NCBI GenBank assembly: GCA_002284615.2
Contig: MU070686.1
Location: 32,787-44,778, forward strand
DNA length: 11,992 bases
Reading direction: 5' to 3'
Source of the DNA: Dunaliella salina
Lineage: Eukaryota > Chlorophyta > Chlorophyceae > Chlamydomonadales > Dunaliellaceae
Shown here: piece after piece, positions 1 to 6,604 of the stretch
Numbering within the stretch: position 1 is the first letter of the stretch
How the letters are laid out: every line of letters starts with the position of its first letter
The notes under the pieces: generated by a model
Told to the model about the DNA's origin: nothing
Seen by the model: the letters and a program-made list of their open reading frames with translations, nothing else
Databases searched by the model: none
Program-made: the position numbers and the translations under genes

Positions 1-1493
1 ATCCGCAGATGTTGTGCATGCTCCTCCGCAGAGCGAGACATGACTAGAATATCGTCAAGGTATACAAGCACAAATTTCCCAATGTGCTCTCGAAACATGT
101 CATTCATGACCCTTTGGAAAGCAGCTGGTGCATTGGTGAGTCCGAAACATAGCACCTTGAATTGAAACTGTCCCAACGGAGTGAGGATAGCTGTCTTGGG
201 CTTATCCTCATCATTGATCCGAATCTGATGATAGCCAGCTTGTAGGTCTATGGATGANAAGACCTTACAGCCGTGCAACTTGTCCAAAAGGTCATCAATC
301 CTTGGCAAAGGATATCGATCACGCACAGTGATTTTGTTGAGTGCTCTATAATCAATGCACATCCTTAATGATCCATCCTTCTTGCTCACAAAAAGGACTG
401 GAGCTCCATAAGGAGAGGCACAAGGCTCTAGCAAGCCTTTANTGAGGCAATCTTCTATTTGCCTGTGAATCTCTTCTTCCTCATGCTTGGTGAGCCGATA
501 AGGTCGCTTGAAAGTTGGTGAAGCACCTGGCTCTAGCCTAATTGTATGGTCCACTCCTGGCCGCGCAGNAGGACAACTACTGATAGGCTCAAAAACATCC
601 TTGAACTCCTCTTGGATTTTTTCTACCTCTCCAGACGGGAGTAGATCACTAGTGGACTCTGAACCACTTAAACCAAGGCTAGCACACATTTTATGAGAGT
701 GCATCTCANGATCATGTTGAACTAGCATGAGCCAGCTAGGAGCACCTCGCTTGAGTAGTTTAGCAGCTTGCTTAGGGGAAAGCACCTCAGTGCTAGCCTT
801 CACTTGCTCTGCTGTGCATCCTAGNAAATGGCCATCATGGTACTCATGGGGCCGAGTTTTCTTCCAGNTCCCATNAATGAAGAACTTGCATGAGCCATCT
901 TCACAATCCAAGAGGCTCTTATACTCGTGCAGGCAATCCATGCCTATAATGATATCAATGCCTTGCAACACTGAAGACATGACCTTGGCATTGACATTNA
1001 GCTTGGCCTGATCAATCCTAACCAAGCCCTGAAGCTGCTTGTTCACTGACAACACATTGCCATTTGCAGCTGATACCAAGGTTGGGCTAAAATGCTGAAT
1101 ATTCATCAGGTCATTATGGGAGAGCTTTTGTTGATAATGGGTTAGCCAACCCTCATCTACNAAGCTCAAACTGGCACCTGTATCTACCAAAACAGAGCAT
1201 GGGCAACCTGCAAAGGTGCCTTTGAACAGAAAATTGGAGCCAGACACATGTTGTGCAGCACCTANAGTGTGCAGATGCCAGCCATGTTGTGCGGTTTGAG
1301 GTGGAGGTGGGGGCAGCACNTTTACAGCTGTGTTCACCAAGTCAATGTCCATATACCGTGAACATTGTTCAGCTGTTGTTTTGGAGGAAACTCTGTCTTG
1401 ATTTCCAAAACAATGTTCACCTCGAAAATTAGGCTGTCCTCCATCACCACTGTGTACCCCTTGTGGACCCAGCACTATCCCAAGGGCCGATTC
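1..1493 (-). CDS. pol: Pol polyprotein, partial: aspartic protease and reverse transcriptase
   Basis: The frame stays open from the TAG at 1494-1496 to the window edge, about 497 codons, in the same frame as gag. A Cys-poor linker with a Pro run comes first. The protease active site DTGAS is at 1170-1184, and its C-terminal DIIIGMD motif at 936-956 corresponds to the hydrophobic-G signature of retropepsins. After a linker, the motif [13 protein letters not shown] (near 510-555) marks the usual start of gypsy RT. RT motifs follow: [69 protein letters not shown], and the catalytic YLDD at 51-62, which supplies two of the three metal-binding Asp. RNase H and integrase are off the window. Fourteen N bases in the element make several residues of this product unknown. 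It has no ATG of its own, so expression would need read-through of the TAG, or the TAG is a mutation. Confidence 0.93.
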
Positions 1494-1496
1494 CTA
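1458..1496 (-). promoter_or_regulatory. gag TAG stop with downstream stem-loop, candidate read-through signal
   Basis: The gag stop TAG (1494-1496) is followed in the same frame by pol. Seven bases downstream (spacer 1487-1493) begins a stem: CCCTTG (1486-1481) pairs with CAAGGG (1463-1458), and the helix extends by GG (1480-1479) with CC (1466-1465) across a one-base bulge at 1464, enclosing a 12-base loop. A UAG followed by G and a structure about 8 nt downstream is the layout used by gammaretroviruses to make Gag-Pol by read-through. That this is functional here is an inference. The alternative is a simple nonsense mutation in an originally fused gag-pol frame, with a chance stem. Confidence 0.45.
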
Positions 1497-2060
1497 GGGC
1501 CTGCCGCCACGGCCACGACCTTGACGGGCACCACGAGCACGNGCACTACCACGACCACCAAACTGCTGACCCTCTTGGTTGAGGGGGCAATAAGGNCTGT
1601 TGGCCAAGTGGCCTATGAAGTGGCACTTGTTGCACTCTCTTGTTTCAGTCGAGCCTGGGGGAATGACNTCCTGCATGTGACCACCAAAGCGTCCACCACC
1701 GCGCATACTTCTCATTCCTCTACCATGACTATGGTAAGGGGAAAAGGGGCCTTGGAGGGTGGACCTAGACCTAGGTGCCTTGCCATGAGAGCTAACAACA
1801 CCAGCTGCATGAACAGGTTTTGGCAACACCTGCTCTTTTCCTACAGCATATTGGATGCACTCATTTAGATTTTCCCAAATGGATCCATGCTCAGTGCGCT
1901 TGCAGAGTGGTTGCAACTCAGACTGCAGTCCTCGTACAAACAAGTCACACAGAACATCCTGTGGCAAGTTGGCAGCACGCGCAGCTGCAATGCCAATGTG
2001 CAATGCGTACTCCAACACAGATTGCTTGCCTTGCCTATATTCACCTCGAATCAGGCGCAT
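1494..2060 (-). CDS. gag: Gag-like nucleocapsid protein, N-terminally shortened
   Basis: The frame is open from 2153 down to a TAG at 1494-1496, but 2127-2135 is PBS and spacer and 2136 onward is LTR. The first ATG in frame is at 2058-2060, giving 188 residues. The N-terminal part (EYRQGKQSVLEYALHI, LPQDVLCDLFVRGL) resembles the C-terminal half of the Retrotrans_gag domain. A zinc-knuckle-like motif lies at 1587-1634 with spacing C-X2-C-X4-H-X6-C, two residues longer than the canonical CCHC, and one residue in it is undetermined (N at 1596). An Arg/Gly-rich tail follows, ending RGRGGRP just before the TAG. Family gags usually have well over 100 further residues upstream, so the capsid N-terminal half appears deleted between the PBS and this region. 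Translation could also begin at a non-AUG codon further up. Identity rests on order in the element, the knuckle and the basic tail. Confidence 0.8.
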   Translation of the reverse strand: MRLIRGEYRQGKQSVLEYALHIGIAAARAANLPQDVLCDLFVRGLQSELQPLCKRTEHGSIWENLNECIQYAVGKEQVLPKPVHAAGVVSSHGKAPRSRSTLQGPFSPYHSHGRGMRSMRGGGRFGGHMQXVIPPGSTETRECNKCHFIGHLANXPYCPLNQEGQQFGGRGSXRARGARQGRGRGGRP

Positions 2061-2126
2061 GTTGGTGTCATGCTGAGTATTGAACAAATTCCTACCAGCA
2101 AGGTCCAGAAAAATTTCGCAAAATTT

Positions 2127-2134
2127 CGCTACCA
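2127..2134 (-). other. Primer-binding site, initiator-Met-tRNA type
   Basis: One base after the LTR, the minus strand reads TGGTAGCG. The first TGG pairs with the CCA end of a tRNA, and the eight bases match the 3' end of initiator-Met tRNAs ending CGCTACCA, the primer used by yeast Ty elements. Only eight bases can be judged; beyond them is AAATTTT, which does not look like a tRNA complement. Position and sequence fit minus-strand cDNA priming. The exact tRNA in this organism is not known to me. Confidence 0.6.
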
Positions 2135-2216
2135 ATGTTACGAAGGCGCAGAGCTAGCCTAGACGACTGACAGAATGGATCAGGATACAAAGCCAAGGGT
2201 GGTGAATTGTCCTATA

Positions 2217-2222
2217 TTTATT
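2217..2222 (-). terminator. AATAAA in the LTR, possible polyadenylation or TATA-like element
   Basis: The minus strand carries AATAAATATAGG inside the LTR. AATAAA is the classical polyadenylation signal, and the overlapping AAATATA could serve as a TATA-like promoter element, both expected in an LTR. Which role applies, if either, cannot be told from one LTR copy. Chlorophyte host genes more often use TGTAA as a poly(A) signal. Confidence 0.3.
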
Positions 2223-2226
2223 GTGT

Positions 2227-2250
2227 TGGCTCTCCGGGAGTCGAACCCGG
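2227..2250 (-). repeat. tRNA-like T-arm with Pol III B box inside the LTR
   Basis: The minus strand at 2250-2234 reads CCGGG, loop TTCGACT, CCCGG. This is a perfect 5-bp stem with the canonical 7-base TTCRANY loop of a tRNA T-arm. The core GGTTCGACTCC (2247-2237) matches the Pol III B-box consensus exactly. The next seven bases, AGAGCCA (2233-2227), sit where an acceptor 3' strand would be. I cannot fold a matching D-arm, anticodon arm or 5' acceptor within the LTR (only CTCT could pair with AGAG), so this is a tRNA-derived or tRNA-like remnant and not a functional tRNA gene. Confidence 0.55.
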
Positions 2251-2317
2251 TATATCCGGCTCCTGATCTCATCCCGTGTGCACATACCTATTTCACTGAG
2301 AGTATTACTATGTAACA

Positions 2318-3129
2318 TATGGCTCATTCCTCATTGGCATGGATGGCTGCAGCTGCAATCATGACAGACTTCTGCATCAAGGCATACAAATCCCTGAAAG
2401 CACCCTTCGAGCTATTCCAGATTGGGTTTTCCAAAATGACATTGCCTCACCTGCTCGGCACCAAAGCCGCCCTGATGCTCTTTCTGTGCGCACCATCCCA
2501 GGCAGACAAGCCCACCTTGATCCTACCAAGACCCCCCCAAAAGATAGGGATATTCACCTCGTCGAACTTAAATTCTGCCCTGACACAAGTCCCTTCATTA
2601 CTTTAGAATGTGCGCAGGCTCAACATTTCCACACCATAACTAGACTTAAAACACGCAGCTTAAGAAACCCAAACAGGAGTAACAAAGTGACTTTGCATAC
2701 CATCTTAATTGGTGTGGGTAGCACGATTTACAATGAGTAGGGTTCGAGGTCAGTATATACTGCATAAGTATACACTAGTATATGGGGGGTTGTAGAAGGT
2801 TAAAAAAGGTTTAAGCCTTAGTATATAGTATGTACTAAATACTAGTATTTTTCCAGATATACTAGTATTTCTCGCACCCTAACAATGAGCTAACAATTAC
2901 ACCTCTCATAAATCTGGGTCTTACCAAACAGAAAGCCGAATCGCTAGCACCCAAGCTCAGGGACCATGCCATCCAAAGATTATCCACCATCATTAACACT
3001 AGACATGCACTTTGCTTTCAGAGGGCATCTGGAAGGGGGTTTGCTGGGCGCGCGGCGGCAGCTGAGGATGGAAGAAGGAGAGTCCGAGCGCTCAGGGGCA
3101 TGGCTAGCAATCCTCCAGATCCCCATTAG
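2318..3129 (+). pseudogene. Retroelement C-terminal ORF with PD-(D/E)XK-like nuclease signature, split by a MITE
   Basis: The first part is open from the LTR border at 2318 to 2737 (140 codons; first ATG at 2339). The second is open from 2890 to a TAG at 3127-3129 (79 codons). Between them lie the MITE and one copy of its target duplication; deleting these joins the two in frame. Counting from the ATG, residues 44-46 are RPD and residues 71-78 are DIHLVELK. Asp46 and E76-x-K78 match the PD-(D/E)XK nuclease pattern. The next stretch (QAQH, then VTLHTILIGVGSTIY) and the basic C-terminus resemble the last portion of retroelement polyproteins I associate with green-algal genomes; that association is recall, not a search. 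It may be the REL-endonuclease end of a non-LTR element. The ORF's 5' side is cut by the gypsy insertion. It is broken here, as the MITE brings a TAG at 2738-2740. Confidence 0.7.
2738..2881. mobile_element. hAT-type MITE, 144 bp, with 8-bp target duplication
   Basis: Terminal inverted repeats are TAGGGTTCGAG at 2738-2748 and, read on the opposite strand, TAGGGTGCGAG at 2881-2871, matching at 10 of 11 bases. The 8-bp direct duplication ACAATGAG flanks it at 2730-2737 and 2882-2889. An 8-bp duplication with TAGGG/CAGGG-type ends is typical of the hAT superfamily. The interior is AT-rich, has no coding capacity, and carries ACTAGTAT several times near both ends, as expected for subterminal transposase-binding repeats. 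Removing the 144 bp and one duplication restores the host ORF exactly, which proves insertion. Confidence 0.9.
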
Positions 3130-3362
3130 TTCTGTCTCTTGCTCTCTCTTAGGCTAGTTTTGTCTAGTTTAGGTGGAGGGCCTCCGGGTGAGGCCTCTAA
3201 CTTTTGTTAGGGGTTCTTCCCTTAATGCACACGGCCTTTGGCTAGCGTAGACTTTTATTTTCCTGGGCAAGGTTGCCAACCTCCGCCCTGATGGCGCCCA
3301 GGTCTTGGCTCACTACCATGTTGTTAAGGTGTTGTGGTAGTTACAAAGATAAAAAAGAGAGA
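3130..3362 (+). other. 3' untranslated end of the plus-strand retroelement
   Basis: After the TAG at 3127 there is a T-rich stretch, then GC-balanced sequence ending in an A-rich tail (AAAGATAAAAAAGAGAGAAGG, about 3345-3365) that plausibly marks the element's 3' terminus. A compact hairpin is seen at 3265-3288: GGGC pairs with GCCC, and inside it AGGTT pairs with AACCT around a GCC loop. Non-LTR reverse transcriptases often recognise 3' UTR stem-loops; a role here is inference. Part of this segment (3176-3264) recurs in diverged form at 3631-3725. Confidence 0.5.
3176..3264 (+). repeat. Retroelement 3' UTR segment, copy 1
   Basis: This begins at GAGGGCCTCCGGGTGAGG and runs through TTAATGCAC..GGCCTTTG to GACTTTTA. 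The same order of words occurs at 3631-3725, at roughly 70% identity by eye. It lies directly downstream of the nuclease-like ORF, so this is the copy still attached to its element. Confidence 0.6.
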
Positions 3363-3445
3363 AGGAAACTCAAAAACACTCAGTTCACAAATGAGACCTC
3401 AAAAACTTTCACAAATTGTTCCTTGATCACTTTAAAGTTATAACA

Positions 3446-3509
3446 ACAGGCCTCTGTGTTTCCACTCGATTGCCCTTGTAGGCAGATAAAAAGCGATGTA
3501 ACCTTAACT
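3446..3509 (+). repeat. Diverged direct repeat, copy 1 (partner 3974-4029)
   Basis: Shared words in order are ACAGGCCTCTRTGTTTCC, GCCCTTGTAGGCRGATA and AACCTTA, with small indels. The partner is 528 bp downstream. Both follow a retroelement 3' UTR-like segment, so the two pairs form a colinear duplicated block. No coding role is seen. Confidence 0.6.
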
Positions 3510-3630
3510 CTTCGCTGCCCGCGTAACTTTTCTGCGTGAGGCTCAAGATGGTGCGCAAGATGAGCAGCAATTTTCAAATCGACACACTCCTAGGCCTCCT
3601 CTGGTAGGCTACAGGTTACCTCCTTCATCT

Positions 3631-3725
3631 GAGGCCTTCTGGTGAGGGGCTCCTGCTAGCTTCCTAGTTAAAGGACCTCCTCTTAATGCACGCAGCCTTT
3701 GACCAGCACAGACTTTCCCTTCTTT
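3631..3725 (+). repeat. Retroelement 3' UTR segment, diverged copy 2
   Basis: The sequence from GAGGCCTTCTGGTGAGG through CTTAATGCACGCAGCCTTTG to CAGACTTTCC matches 3176-3264 with many substitutions. No ORF matching the element precedes it; only about 120 bp separate it from copy 1 of the other repeat. It is therefore an old fragment or part of a tandem duplication. Confidence 0.55.
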
Positions 3726-3973
3726 CTTCTCTCTCAGGTCTTCTTCTTCCACTTTCTAGTGCCCTTCTGGAGAGCCCTCCTTAGGATCTGACACTTGCGC
3801 ACTCAGTTCCATCATTTGTTCAGCTGCACACCTCCTGGTAGTCCAACACGCCTCAAAGACTTCATGAACCAAGCTGGCGTCTTAGCATATGCCAAATTTG
3901 TGTTTGCATGCTTGAGATGCTGTGCCCGAGTTCTAAGCACTGCTTTCATTTTTTTGCTTGAACTCGTCTGGTT

Positions 3974-4029
3974 ACAGGCCTCTATGTTTCCGCTGCCCTT
4001 GTAGGCGGATAGAAAATACAACCTTACCT
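3974..4029 (+). repeat. Diverged direct repeat, copy 2 (partner 3446-3509)
   Basis: Matches 3446-3509 over ACAGGCCTCT, TGTTTCC, CCCTTGTAGGC and the GATARAAA block. Between the UTR-like and this segment, shorter matches (CACTCAGTTC near 3798, CCTCAAAGACTT near 3851) recur in the same order as near 3379 and 3397, which supports duplication of the whole block. Confidence 0.55.
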
Positions 4030-5103
4030 TATCCGAGACAGCTCTGCATCTTTCTTCTGCTCCCCAGGTTCAATTCTTTGATATCGTTCATTTCCATCGA
4101 TCAAAACAACAGCGAGCGCCCTTTTCTTTATGGACCTCATCTAAAAGCAGGAAAGCAGTCATCTCTCTTGACTGGAGGCCTCCTTTGTAACACCTTTTGT
4201 AATCTTTGACGCTGCAACCTGCCAGGCTAGAGCTCAATCCCAATTGTAACCATGCAATATGAAGTATGACAACCTGGCATTCAAAGTTGCACAGATGGCC
4301 TTCACTATCCCTGCTTCAGCGTAAAAGATAGACAAGAACCATGTCGTCACGCTCCAAGTAAACACCAAAAACAAGAGCCTGGCATTGGCCTACCACCTTC
4401 AATACAGACCAGCAACCTATACTGACTGTTTATTGCACAAAAAACCAAATACAAATGAGGTGTATGCCTGCTTTTCATGACAACGTTCCACAAAGCAAGG
4501 CTGCACAAGCTCATTAGCTCAAATTAAAGCACAGCCACACGCAAAGAAAAGAGTTGTGGTTGTTCCGTTGCTCAACCCTAAACCAACCAGCTAGACCCTG
4601 ATCCCAGGGTCCTTGCTCGCACGAATTCCTCAACGAACTCAATCATACTGGGGTAACTCTTTTACCTCTACAGTTTACGCGCCACATAGCACCAAGACCT
4701 GTTGCTATTGCTCTCCTGTATTTCAGGCTCTCGAGGCTAGGCAGATGGCTAGGCTGCATTCTTATTCCCTAAAGCAAGCTTCAGAGCAACTTGAGCAAAT
4801 CGCAAGTCATCGACTCACTACAGCAAGGTCACAACTAAATGCATGCTATGCGCTTGGAAAAGAGGAAAGTCAGCATGAGCAAACACCTCTCTTGACAAGG
4901 AGCAGGAAAGGCCTTGAAAAACAAGCGTTGCAGTCTACCCTCCATAAACCCTACATGGCTAAAGTTGTTTACCATCATTATTTTGCATGTTTTGGTAATG
5001 TTGAGACCCCTCACCCTTACCTAACAAGAGTTGTGAATCAAAGCACAGCCTTTAGGCAGGCTCAACTAATCCGAAGCAGGACCCCATTCCAAGCAAAACC
5101 TCA
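4030..5103. other. No gene recognised; 3' flank of the glycosyltransferase gene
   Basis: I see no protein family, RNA gene or transposon ends here. Three TGTAA words lie on the plus strand (4186-4190, 4198-4202, 4245-4249), the chlorophyte poly(A) word, but no plus-strand gene is evident upstream other than repeat debris. The 3' UTR of the minus-strand glycosyltransferase should occupy the upper part. No TGTAA on that strand was found between 5103 and about 3975. Confidence 0.4.
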
Positions 5104-6604
5104 TCATTGAGGCCTCGCTAATGCTTTCAACAACACCTGATACTTGTTCGATGCTGCACGCCCCGCATGTCCGAGTACGGCGTGGTATGTCATGAACTTG
5201 ATCTTGGTGTCGTTCAGGTATTGTCGTGCCCAACGGTGGTCTGCATACCGCGAGGACAGGTGCACCAAGCGCACAGACCGCATGCGCAGTAGCGCCACCT
5301 TGAAGCAATACTGCAGCCATGGAGTGAATGCGCATGCATCAGTGTATTTACAAGTGCAAGCTCACCTTGGTGGTGGTTCTTGCATTTGGAAATCTGCAGA
5401 GCAAATGCGCCATTTCAGCCGAGCAGTCATGCTTTCCGACTGATGGCTTATTCTGTAACACGTGTATATGCACCATTATAGCATGTGCACGAGCTATTTT
5501 TGCCACTCAAGAATTTGTGGGCTGGCTCCGACCACAAGCTGACCTAAGCCACAGATTTTAGATGCAAACAGTAGGCCAAGGTTCAAAGGCCACAAAGCCT
5601 AAGTGCAAAAGCCGTGCCAGACCCAGTGCATGCACACCGACAAAAGAAACACGACTTTTGTGCATGCAACCCACCTGATTGCCGCGCCTGGCCTTCATCC
5701 GCACCCCACACATTATGACATCTTCCAAAAAGCGTGCTGCCCGCTTGAAGTTGGACGAGAACCCAATCTGGCCTGTGTTTGTGCTGAGGTTGAAGACGCT
5801 GGGCCTCACACACTCAGGCCGCACATAGGGTGGGTTGTCAGTCTTGGGGATTTTCTTGAATTCACAAGGCAAATCATAGGCATCAGCTTGTAGGATGATG
5901 TCAAACGTGTCAACTGGAGGGAATTGGGGCACACGGAAGAACACCACGTCCGCATCAAAGAAATAAGCTGTCAATCCTTGCTGCACCATGGCCAGCAGGG
6001 ACTTCAGCTTGAGAAAGACAACCTCAATATAGCTGCCTTGCAGGTACTCCGCCCGCCCGTATGTCTTGTAATATCTGGAGCACTGCAAAGCAGGGTTGGA
6101 GGTGCAAGCCGCGTGGGCTTGGTCGTCCAGAGTTATGATGACAAATCTTATGAAGAAGCATTCCTCGGAGGCAATGCGCCGCGTCTGGAGCTCCACCATC
6201 TTCCAGTCGATGCTGTTGGACATCGTGTGTATGACAGTGTTGTCAGGTACACAGGAGCTTGCCTTCAGGGACACGCCCTTAGCAAGCTGGCCGAAGTCTT
6301 GAGCCCATGCGTTGTCATGCTCGCTGCCGAACGTGACAGGCGAGTGGAATTGAGGTGGCTTGGGCCGCTGGATGGCGGCTGCGGGTGTTGAGTTCCGCTG
6401 GCTGCCAGCTGTGGTTGCCAGGGTCTGTTGCTGGCCGGCTGCAGGTGTCGTGACCAGCTGCTCGCCAGCTGCAGCAGGCCCCTCAGCTGCATCGCATGCC
6501 TCGAGGTGTAAGAGGAGGAGCAGGAGAAAGAGGAGGCGGGAAAGGGGCAAAGGCCGGCTCAATGGGCCTTTGGTGAAGGTTGGGCAGCGAGGGTGAGCAG
6601 CCAT
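5104..6604 (-). CDS. GT77-type (Nucleotid_trans) glycosyltransferase, two exons
   Basis: Exon 1 runs 6604-5675 (310 codons) and exon 2 runs 5310-5104 (68 codons plus TGA), giving about 378 residues. The ATG at 6602-6604 has a good context (G at -3, G at +4). The N-terminus is basic, then a Leu-rich core (LLFLLLLLL, residues 24-32) forms a signal peptide or type II anchor. An Ala/Thr/Gln/Pro-rich stem runs to about residue 90. The catalytic domain follows: VIITLDDQA, then KLKSLLAMVQQG, the metal-binding DxD in YFFDADVVFFR (DAD at 217-219), and the conserved NTGQIGF around 276. These are the landmarks of Nucleotid_trans (PF03407, GT77) enzymes, which transfer pentoses or galactose in the Golgi to cell-wall or hydroxyproline-rich glycoproteins. 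N-glycosylation sequons lie at 71 and 272. Exon 2 contains TYHAVLGHAG, like the His-containing C-terminal end of the family. Donor sugar and acceptor cannot be read from sequence. Confidence 0.85.
5311..5674 (-). other. Spliceosomal intron of the glycosyltransferase gene
   Basis: The donor CAG|GTGGGT at 5677-5669 is a near-perfect 5' splice site. It lies just where the family similarity stops and the unspliced frame begins to read unrelated residues. On the 3' side, CTGCAG|TAT at 5311-5316 gives phase 0, matching the donor, and restores a frame with conserved-looking sequence. A second AG (5299-5300, TTCAAG|GTG) lies 12 nt further on in the same phase and would remove four residues. The 364-nt length is normal for green algae. 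Confidence 0.65.

Larger units (their letters stand above)
1..2317 (-). mobile_element. Ty3/gypsy LTR retrotransposon, 5' part (3' part beyond the window)
   Basis: Seen, in element order on the minus strand: a 182-bp LTR, a primer-binding site, a gag-like region with zinc knuckle and Arg/Gly-rich tail, an in-frame TAG, an aspartic protease (DTGAS) and a reverse transcriptase with the YLDD box. Protease preceding RT, together with the RT motifs ([36 protein letters not shown]), is diagnostic of Ty3/gypsy. RNase H, integrase and the 3' LTR would lie left of position 1. The frame is open throughout apart from one TAG, so the copy looks young, although its gag leader is missing. All 14 N bases of the window fall at 258-1668, inside this element. 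The 5' LTR directly abuts the reading frame of another retroelement at 2318, so this copy inserted into older repeat DNA. A 5-bp target duplication starting TATGG at 2318 is expected, but the other side is outside the window. Confidence 0.95.
2136..2317 (-). repeat. 5' long terminal repeat, 182 bp
   Basis: On the minus strand the segment runs from TGTTAC (2317-2312) to GTAACA (2141-2136). The ends are perfect 6-bp inverted repeats and carry the TG...CA termini of LTRs. The PBS follows immediately at its inner edge and a foreign reading frame begins at its outer edge, so both borders are independently supported. It contains an AATAAA/ATATA-rich segment and a tRNA-like arm. At 182 bp it is short for a gypsy element. 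The 3' partner LTR is not in the window, so identity of the pair cannot be tested here. Confidence 0.85.

Noticed and set aside
2227..2250. A plus-strand PBS beginning TGGCTCTCCGGG
   Set aside because: It lies inside the LTR of a minus-strand element, and no plus-strand LTR or gag adjoins it. The true PBS is at 2127-2134.
2227..2310. A complete tRNA gene on the minus strand
   Set aside because: Only the T-arm is canonical. I could not form an acceptor of more than 4 bp, nor a regular D-arm or anticodon arm.
3380..4021. Minus-strand frames at 3380-3577 and 3812-4021 sharing a short Gly/Asn/Glu-Ala-Cys motif
   Set aside because: The shared residues come from the duplicated DNA repeat (3446-3509 and 3974-4029), not from protein conservation; the frames are not otherwise alike.
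4613..5110. Plus-strand open frame of 165 codons
   Set aside because: It starts at TTG, has no recognisable domain, and its end runs antisense into the last codons of the glycosyltransferase. It fits a chance frame in the 3' flank.
5924..6391. Plus-strand open frame of 155 codons
   Set aside because: It lies wholly antisense to exon 1 of the glycosyltransferase, whose motifs are clear. This is a shadow frame.
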